Shown here: one piece after another, positions 24,957-33,647 of the stretch
Position numbering within the stretch: position 1 is the first letter of the stretch
How the letters are laid out: each line of letters starts with the position of its first letter
Origin: Clostridium sp. 1001271B_151109_B4
GTDB lineage: Bacteria; Bacillota; Clostridia; Clostridiales; Clostridiaceae
Direction of reading: 5' to 3'
NCBI RefSeq assembly: GCF_015670405.1
Contig: NZ_JADPBQ010000006.1
Location: 89,486-153,485 of the forward strand
Length of the DNA stretch: 64,000 bases
Position numbers and translations under genes: made by a program
The notes under the pieces: generated by a model
What the model was told of the DNA's origin: nothing
The model's input: only the letters and a program-made list of their open reading frames with translations
Databases searched by the model: none

Positions 24957-27671
24957 ATGAGCTCAATTAAGTGTACACTAAGAAAAGAAACAAAAAATGA
25001 AATAGCTAAATACATAGATAATGAATTTATTAATGAAACAATAAAAGAAATTGTTAAATATATAAAAGAAGTTAATAAAGTTCAAATAGATGATTCAAAT
25101 TACAATAAGTATGATATAAATTCTAAAGTTGATTTAATAGATAATGGATCGTTTAATATTTATGATTATACATATGTGAAAGATTTTTTATATGAAGTAT
25201 CATGGGAAGGTTCATATATTCAGGACTTAAAAGAAATTGAAGAAAATGATGATGATACACCAGTATATAAGTATGAACCAAAGGATATTGCTACTGTTAT
25301 ATATGAAAAAGTAGCAACTATAATGGAGCAAAAAAAAGGCGAATTATATAAAAGATTTAAAAGTAAATATAATGATGAATTCATATGGAATAGTGTTAGG
25401 TGGTATAAGAGAACTAGAGATGGAAAAGTATATTATGATTTAGATTTAGAAGAATTAAATGATGATAAAAAGAGAAGCATAGAAGAAAAAATAAAAGTAG
25501 AAATAGGAAATGGATTTAAAACAAGATGGGGAGCAGCAGTTGCAGTTAAGGTAGCACCATTAGAAGAAAAACTTTTATTAGATATTTATGATAAAGGCTG
25601 TGCAGCACTTGGAATTGCTAATGATTGTTATACAGAAATTGTAGAAGAAGATAAAAGTCATGATGAAGAAAAATTAATAAAGCTTATGGTGGAAAGCTGT
25701 GAAGAGGCAAGTTCATCAACAAAAGGAATAAATAGACTTAAAGTTAAGGTTGTTAATTCAATTGATAAAAGGTTAGATAATCTTATTAATGTGAATATTT
25801 ATAAAACAAAAGAACATATGAGTTTATTTTTAGAAGATGCTAAAAATATGGTTTTTGGATATTATAAAAGTGTTAATTTACCAGGTTTTAGAAGAAATCT
25901 TATATCTAAAGAAGGTAAAATTCATGAAATAATAAAAAGAATTGCAGTAGTTGAAAACATCCTTTATAAGAGTTATTTAAAAGAAAATAAAAAAGCACCA
26001 TCTATTGATGACATGTTAGAATTTAAGGAATGTATTCCTTGGATATGTATAAAAGGTTTAGTATGGACATCAGAAAATATATATATTAAAAATAAAGCAA
26101 AAGATGAAATTCAAGAAGTAATTTTAGATAATCCAATATATGAATATAAAGAAACTAGAGAGATGAAAAGACACTTTTATCTTCATGTTGGTGAAACTAA
26201 TACAGGAAAGACACATGCAAGTATTGAAAGACTTATGGAAGCAGAAACTGGTGTTTATTTAGCTCCATTAAGATTATTAGCTCTTGAAATTCAAGATAAG
26301 CTTAATTCTGAAAATATATCTTGTTCTTTATTAACAGGAGAAGAAGAAGATATTATTTCATATGCAGGACATGTATCATCAACAATTGAAAAGCTACAGC
26401 TTGGAACGCCTTATGACATATGTGTTATAGATGAAGCTCAAATGATTGCAGATAAACAAAGAGGATGGGCATGGACAAGGGCCATAATAGGTGTAATGGC
26501 TCCAGAAGTTCATATATGTATGGCACCAGAAGCAAAAGATGTAATAATTAAGTTAATAAAAGATTGTAATGATACATATGAAGTTGTGGAACATAAAAGA
26601 GATACAGAGCTTATTTTTGAAGATAAAAAGTTTGATTTAAATAAAGATGTTAAGCCAGGAGATGCACTTGTTGTATTTGGTAAAAAGAAGGCGCTTGCAG
26701 TTTCAGCACAGCTTCTTAATAACAATATAAAAACAAGCATAATTTATGGATCATTACCATATTCCACAAGAAAGAAGCAATTTGAAAGATTTTTAGATGG
26801 AGAAACAGAAGTAATAGTTTGTACAGATGCTATAGGAATGGGAGTAAATCTTCCTATAAAACGTATTGTATTTTTAGAAACAAGAAAATATGATGGTGTA
26901 TCTTTAAGAAAATTAAATGTTTCTGAAATAAAACAAATAGCAGGAAGAGCAGGAAGAAGAGGAATTTATGATACAGGATATGTTGCTACTATGAGCGATC
27001 CTAGTTTAATAAAGGGTGCTTTAACTGCAAAAACAAAGAAAATTGAAAAATGCTATATAGGAATACCAGATTCTCTTCTTGAAATAAATATAGATCTTGT
27101 AGATGCATTAAAAACATGGAGTGTAATGTCTGTAAAAGGGTATTATGAAAAATCAGATGTAACAACAATAATTTATCTTTTAAATAGATTAAAGAAGCTT
27201 AATATAAAGGCTTCAAAAGAAGACCTTTTAAAAATGGCAACAATACCCTTTGAAGAAAATAATAAGGCAGTATGTGCATTATGGGAAGAATACTGCATGA
27301 TGTATAGCTCTGGAGCAGTAAACTTAAAGAAGCCAATCCTTAAGAAAAATGTAAGTTCAAAAAAGGAGCTTGATGAGCTTGAGTGTTATTATAAGTCATT
27401 AGAATTAAATTATTCTTTTGGTAAGAATTTTAATATGATGATAAATAATAGATATATTGCAATGGAAAAGGAAGATACAGCAAATAGAATAAATGAACTT
27501 CTTTTAACTAATCTATTAGATCATGAAAGAGTTTGTATAAACTGTGGTAAAAAGCTATCTTGGGATTATCCAAGTGAAAGATGTAGAGCTTGTAAGGAAT
27601 TGATGAATGAAGGTAAGGACTTTAGATATAAGAGAATATTTAGGGGAAATAGAAGAAGAGGAAGAAGGTAA
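24957..27671 (+). CDS. SUV3-like DExH RNA helicase
   Basis: A 904-residue protein. The N-terminal 400 residues are a charged helical region without a recognised domain. The helicase core has motif I GETNTGKT (about residue 412), APLRLLA, motif II VIDEAQ (about 491), TDAIGMGVNLP and motif VI QIAGRAGRRG, matching the mitochondrial SUV3 family of RNA helicases. The C-terminus carries two CxxC pairs (CINCG at about 858 and CRACK at about 880) forming a small zinc ribbon, and a basic RRGRR tail. It probably unwinds RNA in the cytoplasm, perhaps with a ribonuclease; no nuclease gene is adjacent. A weak AAGGA site precedes the start. Confidence 0.87.
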   Translation: MSSIKCTLRKETKNEIAKYIDNEFINETIKEIVKYIKEVNKVQIDDSNYNKYDINSKVDLIDNGSFNIYDYTYVKDFLYEVSWEGSYIQDLKEIEENDDDTPVYKYEPKDIATVIYEKVATIMEQKKGELYKRFKSKYNDEFIWNSVRWYKRTRDGKVYYDLDLEELNDDKKRSIEEKIKVEIGNGFKTRWGAAVAVKVAPLEEKLLLDIYDKGCAALGIANDCYTEIVEEDKSHDEEKLIKLMVESCEEASSSTKGINRLKVKVVNSIDKRLDNLINVNIYKTKEHMSLFLEDAKNMVFGYYKSVNLPGFRRNLISKEGKIHEIIKRIAVVENILYKSYLKENKKAPSIDDMLEFKECIPWICIKGLVWTSENIYIKNKAKDEIQEVILDNPIYEYKETREMKRHFYLHVGETNTGKTHASIERLMEAETGVYLAPLRLLALEIQDKLNSENISCSLLTGEEEDIISYAGHVSSTIEKLQLGTPYDICVIDEAQMIADKQRGWAWTRAIIGVMAPEVHICMAPEAKDVIIKLIKDCNDTYEVVEHKRDTELIFEDKKFDLNKDVKPGDALVVFGKKKALAVSAQLLNNNIKTSIIYGSLPYSTRKKQFERFLDGETEVIVCTDAIGMGVNLPIKRIVFLETRKYDGVSLRKLNVSEIKQIAGRAGRRGIYDTGYVATMSDPSLIKGALTAKTKKIEKCYIGIPDSLLEINIDLVDALKTWSVMSVKGYYEKSDVTTIIYLLNRLKKLNIKASKEDLLKMATIPFEENNKAVCALWEEYCMMYSSGAVNLKKPILKKNVSSKKELDELECYYKSLELNYSFGKNFNMMINNRYIAMEKEDTANRINELLLTNLLDHERVCINCGKKLSWDYPSERCRACKELMNEGKDFRYKRIFRGNRRRGRR

Positions 27672-27684
27672 ATGTTAAATATTA

Positions 27685-27852
27685 TTCAATGGAGTAGTAG
27701 CAGAACCTTCAGCACTTGCACCTACTATACCACATGAACTTTTTGCAGCATTTAAAATGATGTTTGTAATAATTACACCAGCGCTTATTACTGGAGCATT
27801 ATCAGGAAGAATGAAATTTTCAGTATTATTCATATGTAGAGCAGCTTTATAA
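27685..27852 (+). pseudogene. Remnant of an ammonium transporter (Amt)
   Basis: A 55-codon open stretch with no start signal reads FNGVVAEPSALAPTIPHELF, then AAFKMMFVIITPALITGALS and GRMKFSVLF. This matches the helix-3/4 region of AmtB/MEP transporters (the IPH..F..F..MFAIITPALI.GA...RMKF pattern). Both ends of the gene are missing. Confidence 0.78.
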
Positions 27853-28019
27853 TTATAATAAAATCTAAATATTGAATATATTTCATATTTATATAAAATC
27901 CGTTTTATTAATGCAAATCATTGAATAATAACCATATATTATATATAATAAAAATATAAGGACTGGACAATCTTATTAAATAATTTTTCTATACATAAGA
28001 GTTTACAGGAGGCAATAAG

Positions 28020-28346
28020 ATGATTATTGATGGAAACCAAAAAGAAAAGGATGCTATGGAAGCATTTAGAAGAGGAGATCGAAAAGAAGGATTAAGATTA
28101 CAAGAAGAATTTGCCTCTGCTTTTCGTGAAGAATATAAGGACAAAGATCATTGCTCATGTAAAAAAGCATGTCGTTACCATGGAAACTGTAAGGAATGTG
28201 TAGCAATTCATAGAGCACATATGGAGCATGTACCAAATTGTATGAGACCATTAATCAATAATAAGATAAGGATTCTTTCTGAACTAACTGAGCATACAAT
28301 TGCAAATGAAATAGAAGCCCCAAAAGAAATTTTAAGAAAAGAATAA
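28020..28346 (+). CDS. Small Cys/His-rich protein
   Basis: A 108-residue protein behind AGGAGG. The N-terminus is a charged helix. The centre holds a probable zinc site, CSCKKACRYHGNCKECVAIH, with a further Cys in VPNC, and the C-terminus is helical. Small proteins with the same C.CK..C..HG.C..C...H pattern are common in clostridia, but no function is known to me. The recurring intergenic module follows 30 bases after the stop. Confidence 0.72.
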   Translation: MIIDGNQKEKDAMEAFRRGDRKEGLRLQEEFASAFREEYKDKDHCSCKKACRYHGNCKECVAIHRAHMEHVPNCMRPLINNKIRILSELTEHTIANEIEAPKEILRKE

Positions 28347-28370
28347 ACTATAATTAAATATTAATTTAAG

Positions 28371-28548
28371 AAAAATACCGTATTATTCAAAGTGAATATG
28401 CGGTATTTTTTAGTGCGCAATTCAAATATATTTTTAGCAGTTTGATTATATTGCGAGCTAATTAAGAAAATTTGATCTTTGAAAATTGAATAGTACGGTA
28501 TTGTGAAAATATGTTATAACTAATTCGTTATTGTATTATAATACGAAC
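28371..28548 (+). repeat. Recurring intergenic module, copy 2
   Basis: This is one of the fullest copies. The terminator hairpin is at 28376-28405, with T run. The conserved middle (GATCTTTGAAAATTGAATAG) is followed by arm GAATAGTACGGTATT at 28488-28502, which matches the complement of the left arm at 14 of 15 bases. The extended -10 sequence TGTTATAAC comes next, then ATTCGTTATTGTATTATAAT. Here the downstream gene points the other way, so the promoter part has nothing to drive. Confidence 0.8.
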
Positions 28549-28554
28549 TTATTT

Positions 28555-29325
28555 TTATAATGAACATTTAACTTCAAAATAAGGGCAGGAGAAATCATAG
28601 CTATACCCTGGAGTAATGATAATAGTTTTATTTAGGGATTTTATATAATCAAACATATTACAAATTTTAACTAAATTAAACTCATTAGTCTTCTTACATA
28701 AAAAGTCTCCCTCATTAATCTTGATAACATTTTCAAGATTACAGTGTTTTTTATCAATTTCCAGAGCTACAAATTTATTAATCTCATTATTTTTTATATT
28801 TATAATGACACCGTAGTCATGTTTAAACAAAATATTATGCTTAATAGCATTTGTAAATAAATAATTTAGCTGTTTATAATAATTATCATTTATGTCATCC
28901 TCAAAAAGGGGAAGAATATAGTAGTACTTCTCATGTATATGAAATGATTTTTCTTCATCACTATCATAACTATCCAGCCTTTCTATTTCTTCTTGTAAAT
29001 TATCTAAAAGGTCAAGATTATATTTAAGTCTAAGTATTTTTTCCTCAGTTATTTTTCTTCCATATTCAATTAAATTGGAATAATCCATAGTATTATCATC
29101 TTTCATAATGAGCTTTTTTACATCTTTAAGGGGAATATCTAAGAGAATACAAATCTGTATTATGTCAACAATTCTCGTTTGTTCAAAAGTATAATACCTA
29201 TAATTAGTATCAGCATCAACATATGCAGGCTCTAAAAGTCCGATGGAATCATAGTAACGAAGAGACTTTACACTGCAACCTGTTTTTTTCGATATTTCAC
29301 CGATAGTTAGTAAATTTTTTTTCAT
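28555..29325 (-). CDS. MerR family transcriptional regulator
   Basis: A 256-residue regulator. The N-terminal winged helix reads LTIGEISKKTGCSVKSLRYY, followed by the YRYYTFEQ segment typical of MerR proteins and a dimerisation coiled coil (about residues 75-120). The C-terminal half of about 130 residues resembles a GyrI-like small-molecule-binding domain, ending near CPYFEVKCSL. It is transcribed away from the MATE gene at 29433, and a classic MerR-type promoter lies between them, so it most likely senses a toxic compound and activates that pump. The start ATG 29325 has AGGAGG just upstream. Confidence 0.9.
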   Translation of the reverse strand: MKKNLLTIGEISKKTGCSVKSLRYYDSIGLLEPAYVDADTNYRYYTFEQTRIVDIIQICILLDIPLKDVKKLIMKDDNTMDYSNLIEYGRKITEEKILRLKYNLDLLDNLQEEIERLDSYDSDEEKSFHIHEKYYYILPLFEDDINDNYYKQLNYLFTNAIKHNILFKHDYGVIINIKNNEINKFVALEIDKKHCNLENVIKINEGDFLCKKTNEFNLVKICNMFDYIKSLNKTIIITPGYSYDFSCPYFEVKCSL

Positions 29326-29334
29326 AAAACCTCC

Positions 29335-29365
29335 TTGACTCTACCATTATGGTAGACTTTATACT
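29335..29365 (+). promoter_or_regulatory. MerR-type promoter with 19-bp spacer and dyad
   Basis: TTGACT (29335-29340) and TATACT (29360-29365) are 19 bases apart. The spacer contains the perfect dyad CTACC-ATTAT-GGTAG (29341-29355). An over-long spacer with a central dyad is the hallmark of MerR-activated promoters. It faces the MATE gene and overlaps the ribosome site of the regulator gene. Confidence 0.88.
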
Positions 29366-29432
29366 ATTATATGGCTTTGATTACCGTATGTCAAATTTAA
29401 TATTTTTAAGCAAAATAAGAGGAGGAGATTAA

Positions 29433-30764
29433 ATGAAGATACAATTATCAGATAGTTTTAATTATAGGAAATTAATTAAATTTACTTTACCTACAATTTT
29501 TATGATGATATTTACTTCCATATATGGTGTGGTAGATGGTCTATTTGTATCAAATGTGGTAGGAAGTGATGCTTTTGCGGCAGTTAATTTAGTAATGCCA
29601 GTTTTAATGATTGGTGGAACATTTGGATTTATGATAGGAACAGGTGGAGGAGCCTTAATTTCTAAAATAATTGGAGAAGGAGATAGTAAAAAAGCAAAAG
29701 AAACTTTCTCCATGTTAATATATTTATTAATAATATTAGGATTAATCATTAGCATTATAGGATTTATATTTATTGAACCTATTTCTAAGGCTTTAGGAGC
29801 TGAAGGAGCAATTTTAGAATACTGTGTGACATATGGTAGAGTTTTAAGTATTGGTATGGTAGGATTTATACTTCAAAATGCTTTCCAAAGTTTCTTAATT
29901 GTAGCAGAGAAACCTAAAATGGGGCTTGTTGTTTCAATAATTGCAGGAATTACTAATATGGTTTTAGATTTCTTATTAATTGCCATATTTAATATGGGAG
30001 TAGTTGGAGCAGGTTTAGCAACATGTATAAGTCAAGTGGTAGGTGGATTTGTGCCACTCATATACTTCATGATGAAAAACAAAAGTCCTTTAAGACTGGG
30101 AAGAGCTAAATTTGATTTTAATGCTATTGGTATAAGTTGTTTAAATGGTTCTTCGGAGATGTTTACAAATTTATCTATGTCTCTTGTAAACATGCTATAT
30201 AACATGCAATTAATAAAATATGCTGGAACTCAAGGAGTAGTAGCATATGGAGTTATAATGTATGTATCATTTATTTTTAATGGAGTTTACATGGGATATT
30301 CCATGGGTGTTACACCAATTGTAGGATATCATTATGGTGCAGATAATAAAGATGAAATTAAAAGTTTACTTAAAAGGAGTCTTGTACTTATTTTAATAGT
30401 ATCATTAGTGCTAACAGGAGTAGCAGAATTATCATCAGAAATGCTTGCTAAAATATTTGTAAGTTACGATATAGATTTACTTCACTTTACAACTAATGCA
30501 ATTAGAATATTCTCATTGTCATATATAATAAAAGGATTTAATATTTTTACATCGGCATTCTTCACAGGTCTTAATAATGGTATAGTATCGGGAGTTATAT
30601 CTTTTTTAAGAACCTTCGTATTCCAAATAATAATGATATTTGTACTGCCTTTATTATTTGATTTGAATGGACTATGGATGGCTGTCATATTTGCAGAGAT
30701 AATAGCTTTAGGTGTAAGCTTTATGTATTTTGTGAAAAATAGAATTAAATATGAATATATTTAA
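29433..30764 (+). CDS. MATE family efflux transporter, MerR-controlled
   Basis: A 443-residue pump with about twelve membrane helices and MATE landmarks (LPTIFMMIFTSIYGVVDGLF at helix 1, GTGGGALISK in the first half, GYSMGVTPIVGYHYGA in the second). It resembles MepA-type multidrug pumps. It starts behind GAGGAGG and is expressed from the MerR-type promoter at 29335. The likely role is export of a toxic organic cation sensed by the divergent regulator. Confidence 0.92.
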   Translation: MKIQLSDSFNYRKLIKFTLPTIFMMIFTSIYGVVDGLFVSNVVGSDAFAAVNLVMPVLMIGGTFGFMIGTGGGALISKIIGEGDSKKAKETFSMLIYLLIILGLIISIIGFIFIEPISKALGAEGAILEYCVTYGRVLSIGMVGFILQNAFQSFLIVAEKPKMGLVVSIIAGITNMVLDFLLIAIFNMGVVGAGLATCISQVVGGFVPLIYFMMKNKSPLRLGRAKFDFNAIGISCLNGSSEMFTNLSMSLVNMLYNMQLIKYAGTQGVVAYGVIMYVSFIFNGVYMGYSMGVTPIVGYHYGADNKDEIKSLLKRSLVLILIVSLVLTGVAELSSEMLAKIFVSYDIDLLHFTTNAIRIFSLSYIIKGFNIFTSAFFTGLNNGIVSGVISFLRTFVFQIIMIFVLPLLFDLNGLWMAVIFAEIIALGVSFMYFVKNRIKYEYI

Positions 30765-30851
30765 TTCACAGTTTGATTAAAAAAATTTTATTTTATTTGC
30801 TTTAATACGTAATATTAATCTATTACGAAGTAAAATTAAATATAAACTAAT

Positions 30852-31018
30852 AAAAATACCGTATTATTCAAAAAGAATATGCGGTATTTTTTAGTGCTAA
30901 TTCAAAAAAATTACGAGCATTTTGAAATTATTGAGAACTAAATGATCTTTGAAAATTGAATAGTACGGGATTTGCAAAATATGCTATAATTAACTCATAA
31001 TTGTATTATATTACAATT
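30852..31018 (+). repeat. Recurring intergenic module, copy 3
   Basis: The terminator hairpin is at 30857-30886, 93 bases after the MATE stop. The middle (GCTAATTCAAAAAAATTACG and GAGCATTTTGAAATTATT) is nearly identical to copy 5. The right arm GAATAGTACGGGATT and extended -10 TGCTATAAT (30982-30990) follow, then TTGTATTATATTAC. The promoter end faces the VanZ gene. Confidence 0.82.
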
Positions 31019-31049
31019 AGAATAGAAGTTAGGGAAGGTAAAAAATTAA

Positions 31050-32144
31050 ATGCTAGATAAAATTGAAATGTATATTGGGCAAGGATTATACTATTTAAAA
31101 AGTAGTATAGCAATAGCGTTAATAATTTATTCTATAATTTTAGCAACATTATGGATAATAGGTAATCGAAATAGTATAAAAACAAAATTAATTCCTATAA
31201 ACAAACTGATTTTTGAATATTTATTAGTGTTAAATATAATTGTTATATTACGAGTTACAGGGATTATTGGAATGTCATTTCATATACGTTCATTTGTAGA
31301 AATTATTCAGTTCTTTAAAGTACCTACTCTTTTTGTTGGAAGTTCAATTTTGATGATTACGTTAAATTTGATGCTTTTTATACCTTTAGGGTTTTTGATT
31401 CCTCTTACATTAAAAAGCAATAAGTGGGATTTAAAGAAAGTTGTTCTAGTTGGTTTTTTGTTATCTTTCTGTATTGAATTTTTACAATTATTTGGAGGAA
31501 GAATGTTTGAAATCGATGATATTGTTGCCAATTCATTTGGAGCTTTACTTGGATATTTATTTTTTGAATCTTTTGATGGAATTATAAAAGGGAATACAAG
31601 AAAAAAATCAATTATTAATGGAATAGGCTTAATAATTGTGCCAACTATATTACTTGTAGGGCTATCATTCATTGCAAATGGAGATGCTATACAGGTACAA
31701 GAAGATGCTATGTATAGTGAGATTGGAAGTGCTGAAGATGAAATTACTGATATTTCAAAAATGTTAATTTATGATAATGGGACTGAAAAAGATATAACTG
31801 ATTCTGAGATTCTTTGGGAAATTTATCCCCAAATAGGGGTTGATATTAGTAATATGGCGAGCTGTTATGTACAACAAGGGCATGGTGATAATATCAATAA
31901 TATAATTAAAAATACCAATAATAAATATTTAGAAATATTCTTTAATAACATACATAGATTTACCTTCTATAATAATCATGAGTTAATTTTAGAAAATGTT
32001 AGACATATTTTATATAATTTAAATGATGGAACTATATACAGTGGAGAAGATGATAGTAATAACTTTACTAATGTTTTTAAATATGAAGATAACGAGTATC
32101 CATTTAAAATAAATCAAAATATTTATGAAATGATAAAAGATTGA
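31050..32144 (+). CDS. VanZ family membrane protein
   Basis: A 364-residue protein. The N-terminal half has about five membrane helices with VanZ features (NLMLFIPLGFLIPL, SFCIEFLQLFGGRMFEIDDI, ANSFGALLGY). After a further membrane helix (about residues 190-206) comes an extracytoplasmic tail of about 150 residues with no recognised domain (EDEITDISKMLIYDNGTEKD and later). VanZ-like proteins are linked to low-level glycopeptide resistance, but the biochemical role is not established. The tail makes it longer than simple VanZ proteins. Its promoter is probably supplied by module copy 3. Confidence 0.85.
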   Translation: MLDKIEMYIGQGLYYLKSSIAIALIIYSIILATLWIIGNRNSIKTKLIPINKLIFEYLLVLNIIVILRVTGIIGMSFHIRSFVEIIQFFKVPTLFVGSSILMITLNLMLFIPLGFLIPLTLKSNKWDLKKVVLVGFLLSFCIEFLQLFGGRMFEIDDIVANSFGALLGYLFFESFDGIIKGNTRKKSIINGIGLIIVPTILLVGLSFIANGDAIQVQEDAMYSEIGSAEDEITDISKMLIYDNGTEKDITDSEILWEIYPQIGVDISNMASCYVQQGHGDNINNIIKNTNNKYLEIFFNNIHRFTFYNNHELILENVRHILYNLNDGTIYSGEDDSNNFTNVFKYEDNEYPFKINQNIYEMIKD

Positions 32145-32215
32145 AATTGAAGGCAAATTCTAATTTGTAGATTATATATAATAGACAATCTTAAAATATT
32201 ATGAATATAGAATTA

Positions 32216-32282
32216 TAAAATACCGTATTATTCAAAAAGAATATGCGGTATTTTTGTGCGCAATTCAAAAATAAGACGAGTT
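32216..32282 (+). repeat. Recurring intergenic module, copy 4 (left half)
   Basis: The terminator hairpin TACCGTATTATTC / GAATATGCGGTA at 32221-32250 and the following GTGCGCAATTCAAAAATAAG are present. The right arm and promoter half are missing. It terminates the VanZ gene, 77 bases upstream. Confidence 0.75.
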
Positions 32283-32325
32283 AGTTGATTATTAAATTTA
32301 TGGATAAATTTATGGGAGGAATATT

Positions 32326-32397
32326 ATAGAGTTTTTAATCATTATTTCTATAGGGTTTATTTTTTGTATAATTCAATTTTGGATTTTAAATAAATAA
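32326..32397 (+). pseudogene. Tiny membrane peptide gene with ATA in place of ATG
   Basis: A good GGGAGG site at 32314-32319 precedes an open frame of 23 codons reading EFLIIISIGFIFCIIQFWIL after an ATA codon at 32326, exactly where a start is expected. A one-base change from ATG would have silenced it. It is either a dead small membrane peptide or one using a very weak start. Confidence 0.4.
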
Positions 32398-32441
32398 AAA
32401 AAGACTTGCATTTTGAGATAAATATTACTAGTTTGTTATTT

Positions 32442-32609
32442 TAATTTGTTTTATATATTAATCTTTTTTTGACAAGTGCTTCAAGTGTAATTGCTAAAAA
32501 TCAATACTTGGCATTAGTTGTTGTAATGGCGTTCACTGCTGCTTTCATAGGTTGCTTGGTAGGAGGTATTATTTTCAAGTTATTTAGTAGATTAAATAAA
32601 CAATACTAA
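32442..32609 (+). pseudogene. Remnant of a small membrane protein
   Basis: An open frame without an ATG start or ribosome site reads TSASSVIAKNQYLALVVVMA, then FTAAFIGCLVGGIIFKLFSR and ends at a TAA at 32607. A TTG at 32469 could serve as start, but nothing supports it. It looks like the C-terminal part of a small Gly-rich helical membrane protein. Confidence 0.4.
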
Positions 32610-32646
32610 ATTAAAGTAGTGTTTGTTTAAGTTTAAGAGGAATGTG

Positions 32647-32907
32647 ATGAATCAAATTAACTTTAAATCACGTGTAAAGGTAATGGGGTTAATATCATTT
32701 ATAGGAAGTATATTTTTTATTGGATTAATAATAGGAATTGCAATGAAACACTTATATATGTTCATAGTGGAATCTATTGCATATATAGGGATTAAAATTT
32801 TAGAAAACATTATTTGGAGATGTCCTAAATGTAAAGCAAAATTACTAATGGGAAAGTATGCTGATAATATAAATAAATGTTCACATTGCAATTATGAATT
32901 AATCTAA
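32647..32907 (+). CDS. Small membrane protein with C-terminal zinc ribbon
   Basis: The start is ATG 32647, six bases after AAGAGG. The 86-residue protein has about two membrane helices (residues 14-60) followed by a cytoplasmic zinc ribbon with CPKC and CSHC pairs (residues 62-84). The function is unknown. Another small zinc-ribbon/membrane protein with the reverse order is encoded at 36548. Confidence 0.65.
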   Translation: MNQINFKSRVKVMGLISFIGSIFFIGLIIGIAMKHLYMFIVESIAYIGIKILENIIWRCPKCKAKLLMGKYADNINKCSHCNYELI

Positions 32908-33207
32908 GATTTATTAATATATTAGAAGAGGCTTAAAGTATTACGAGTTAGTTATTTATTAAACTAATCCATGATGAAAGAATTTTTTGAAATATTTTAT
33001 AAGATATTAATTTTAGAAAAGTGTCTCAGTTATTGAAGTACTTTTGTTTTAAGGAAAGATTATGTTGTTTATTGATTAGATATTGACTGCATAATGATGT
33101 AGTGTATGAAAATACAGAGGTGATAATTAAATTTTCAGCTTTAATAGAAGGTGCAACAAATATATTTGTAATAAAAAGTAATTATTTCAAAAAAATAAAA
33201 AAGAGTA
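32908..33207. other. Gene-free stretch before the BlaI operon
   Basis: About 300 AT-rich bases between the zinc-ribbon gene and the BlaI promoter. A 39-codon open frame from GTG 33120 to 33239 exists but runs into the promoter and has no homology I can recognise. TATTACGAGTTAGTTATTTA near 32939 resembles a piece of module copy 4. Nothing else is supported. Confidence 0.4.
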
Positions 33208-33257
33208 TTGATACTACGACAAGTGTAGTATATAATTAAAGTACGACAATTGTCAAA
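33208..33257 (+). promoter_or_regulatory. BlaI-type operators on a sigma-A promoter
   Basis: TTGATA (33208-33213) and TATAAT (33231-33236) are 17 bases apart. The spacer is filled by the dyad TACTACGACAAGTGTAGTA (33212-33230), which has the TACnACAnnTGTnGTA form of BlaI/MecI operators. A second site with palindrome GACAATTGTC lies at 33245-33254, in the transcribed region. The BlaI-like protein encoded at 33281 would therefore repress its own operon. Confidence 0.85.
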
Positions 33258-33280
33258 AATATGAAAGGTGAGATTAATTC

Positions 33281-33643
33281 ATGAAGAAATTACCAAAAAC
33301 AGAGCTTGAAATAATGAAATTTATTTGGAGCAAAAATGAAAAGCTAGCGACAAAAGACATAGGTATTTATATGGAAGAACTGTTAGAGTGGAAATTAAGT
33401 ACAACATCAAAGACTTTATCAAGGCTTGTAGAAAAAGGTTTTTTAACTACAGAACGAATAGGAAAACAAGTGTTTTATACACCTATTATTAAAGAACATG
33501 ATTATGTTAAATTTGAAACAAAAGATTTTTTTAATTTTTTACACGGAAAATCACTAAAAAGTATAATATCAACACTTGAAGAAAGTGATGAACTTACTAG
33601 CGAGGATTTAGATGAACTTGAAAAATGGATAAAAAATAGGTAA
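33281..33643 (+). CDS. blaI: BlaI/MecI family repressor
   Basis: A 120-residue winged-helix repressor with the family pattern LPKTELEIMKFIWSK at the start, LSTTSKTLSRLVEKGFL for the recognition region and an acidic helical dimerisation tail. Family members are inactivated by cleavage when the sensor protease encoded next (33648) detects beta-lactam. The start ATG is preceded by GAAAGGTGAG. The operators over its promoter show autoregulation. No beta-lactamase or penicillin-binding-protein gene lies in the operon, so its other targets are not visible here. Confidence 0.93.
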   Translation: MKKLPKTELEIMKFIWSKNEKLATKDIGIYMEELLEWKLSTTSKTLSRLVEKGFLTTERIGKQVFYTPIIKEHDYVKFETKDFFNFLHGKSLKSIISTLEESDELTSEDLDELEKWIKNR

Positions 33644-33647
33644 TTAT

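Noticed and set aside
33120..33239. 39-codon open frame overlapping the BlaI promoter
   Set aside because: It runs through the -35, operator and -10 sequences and has no homology; it is a chance frame.
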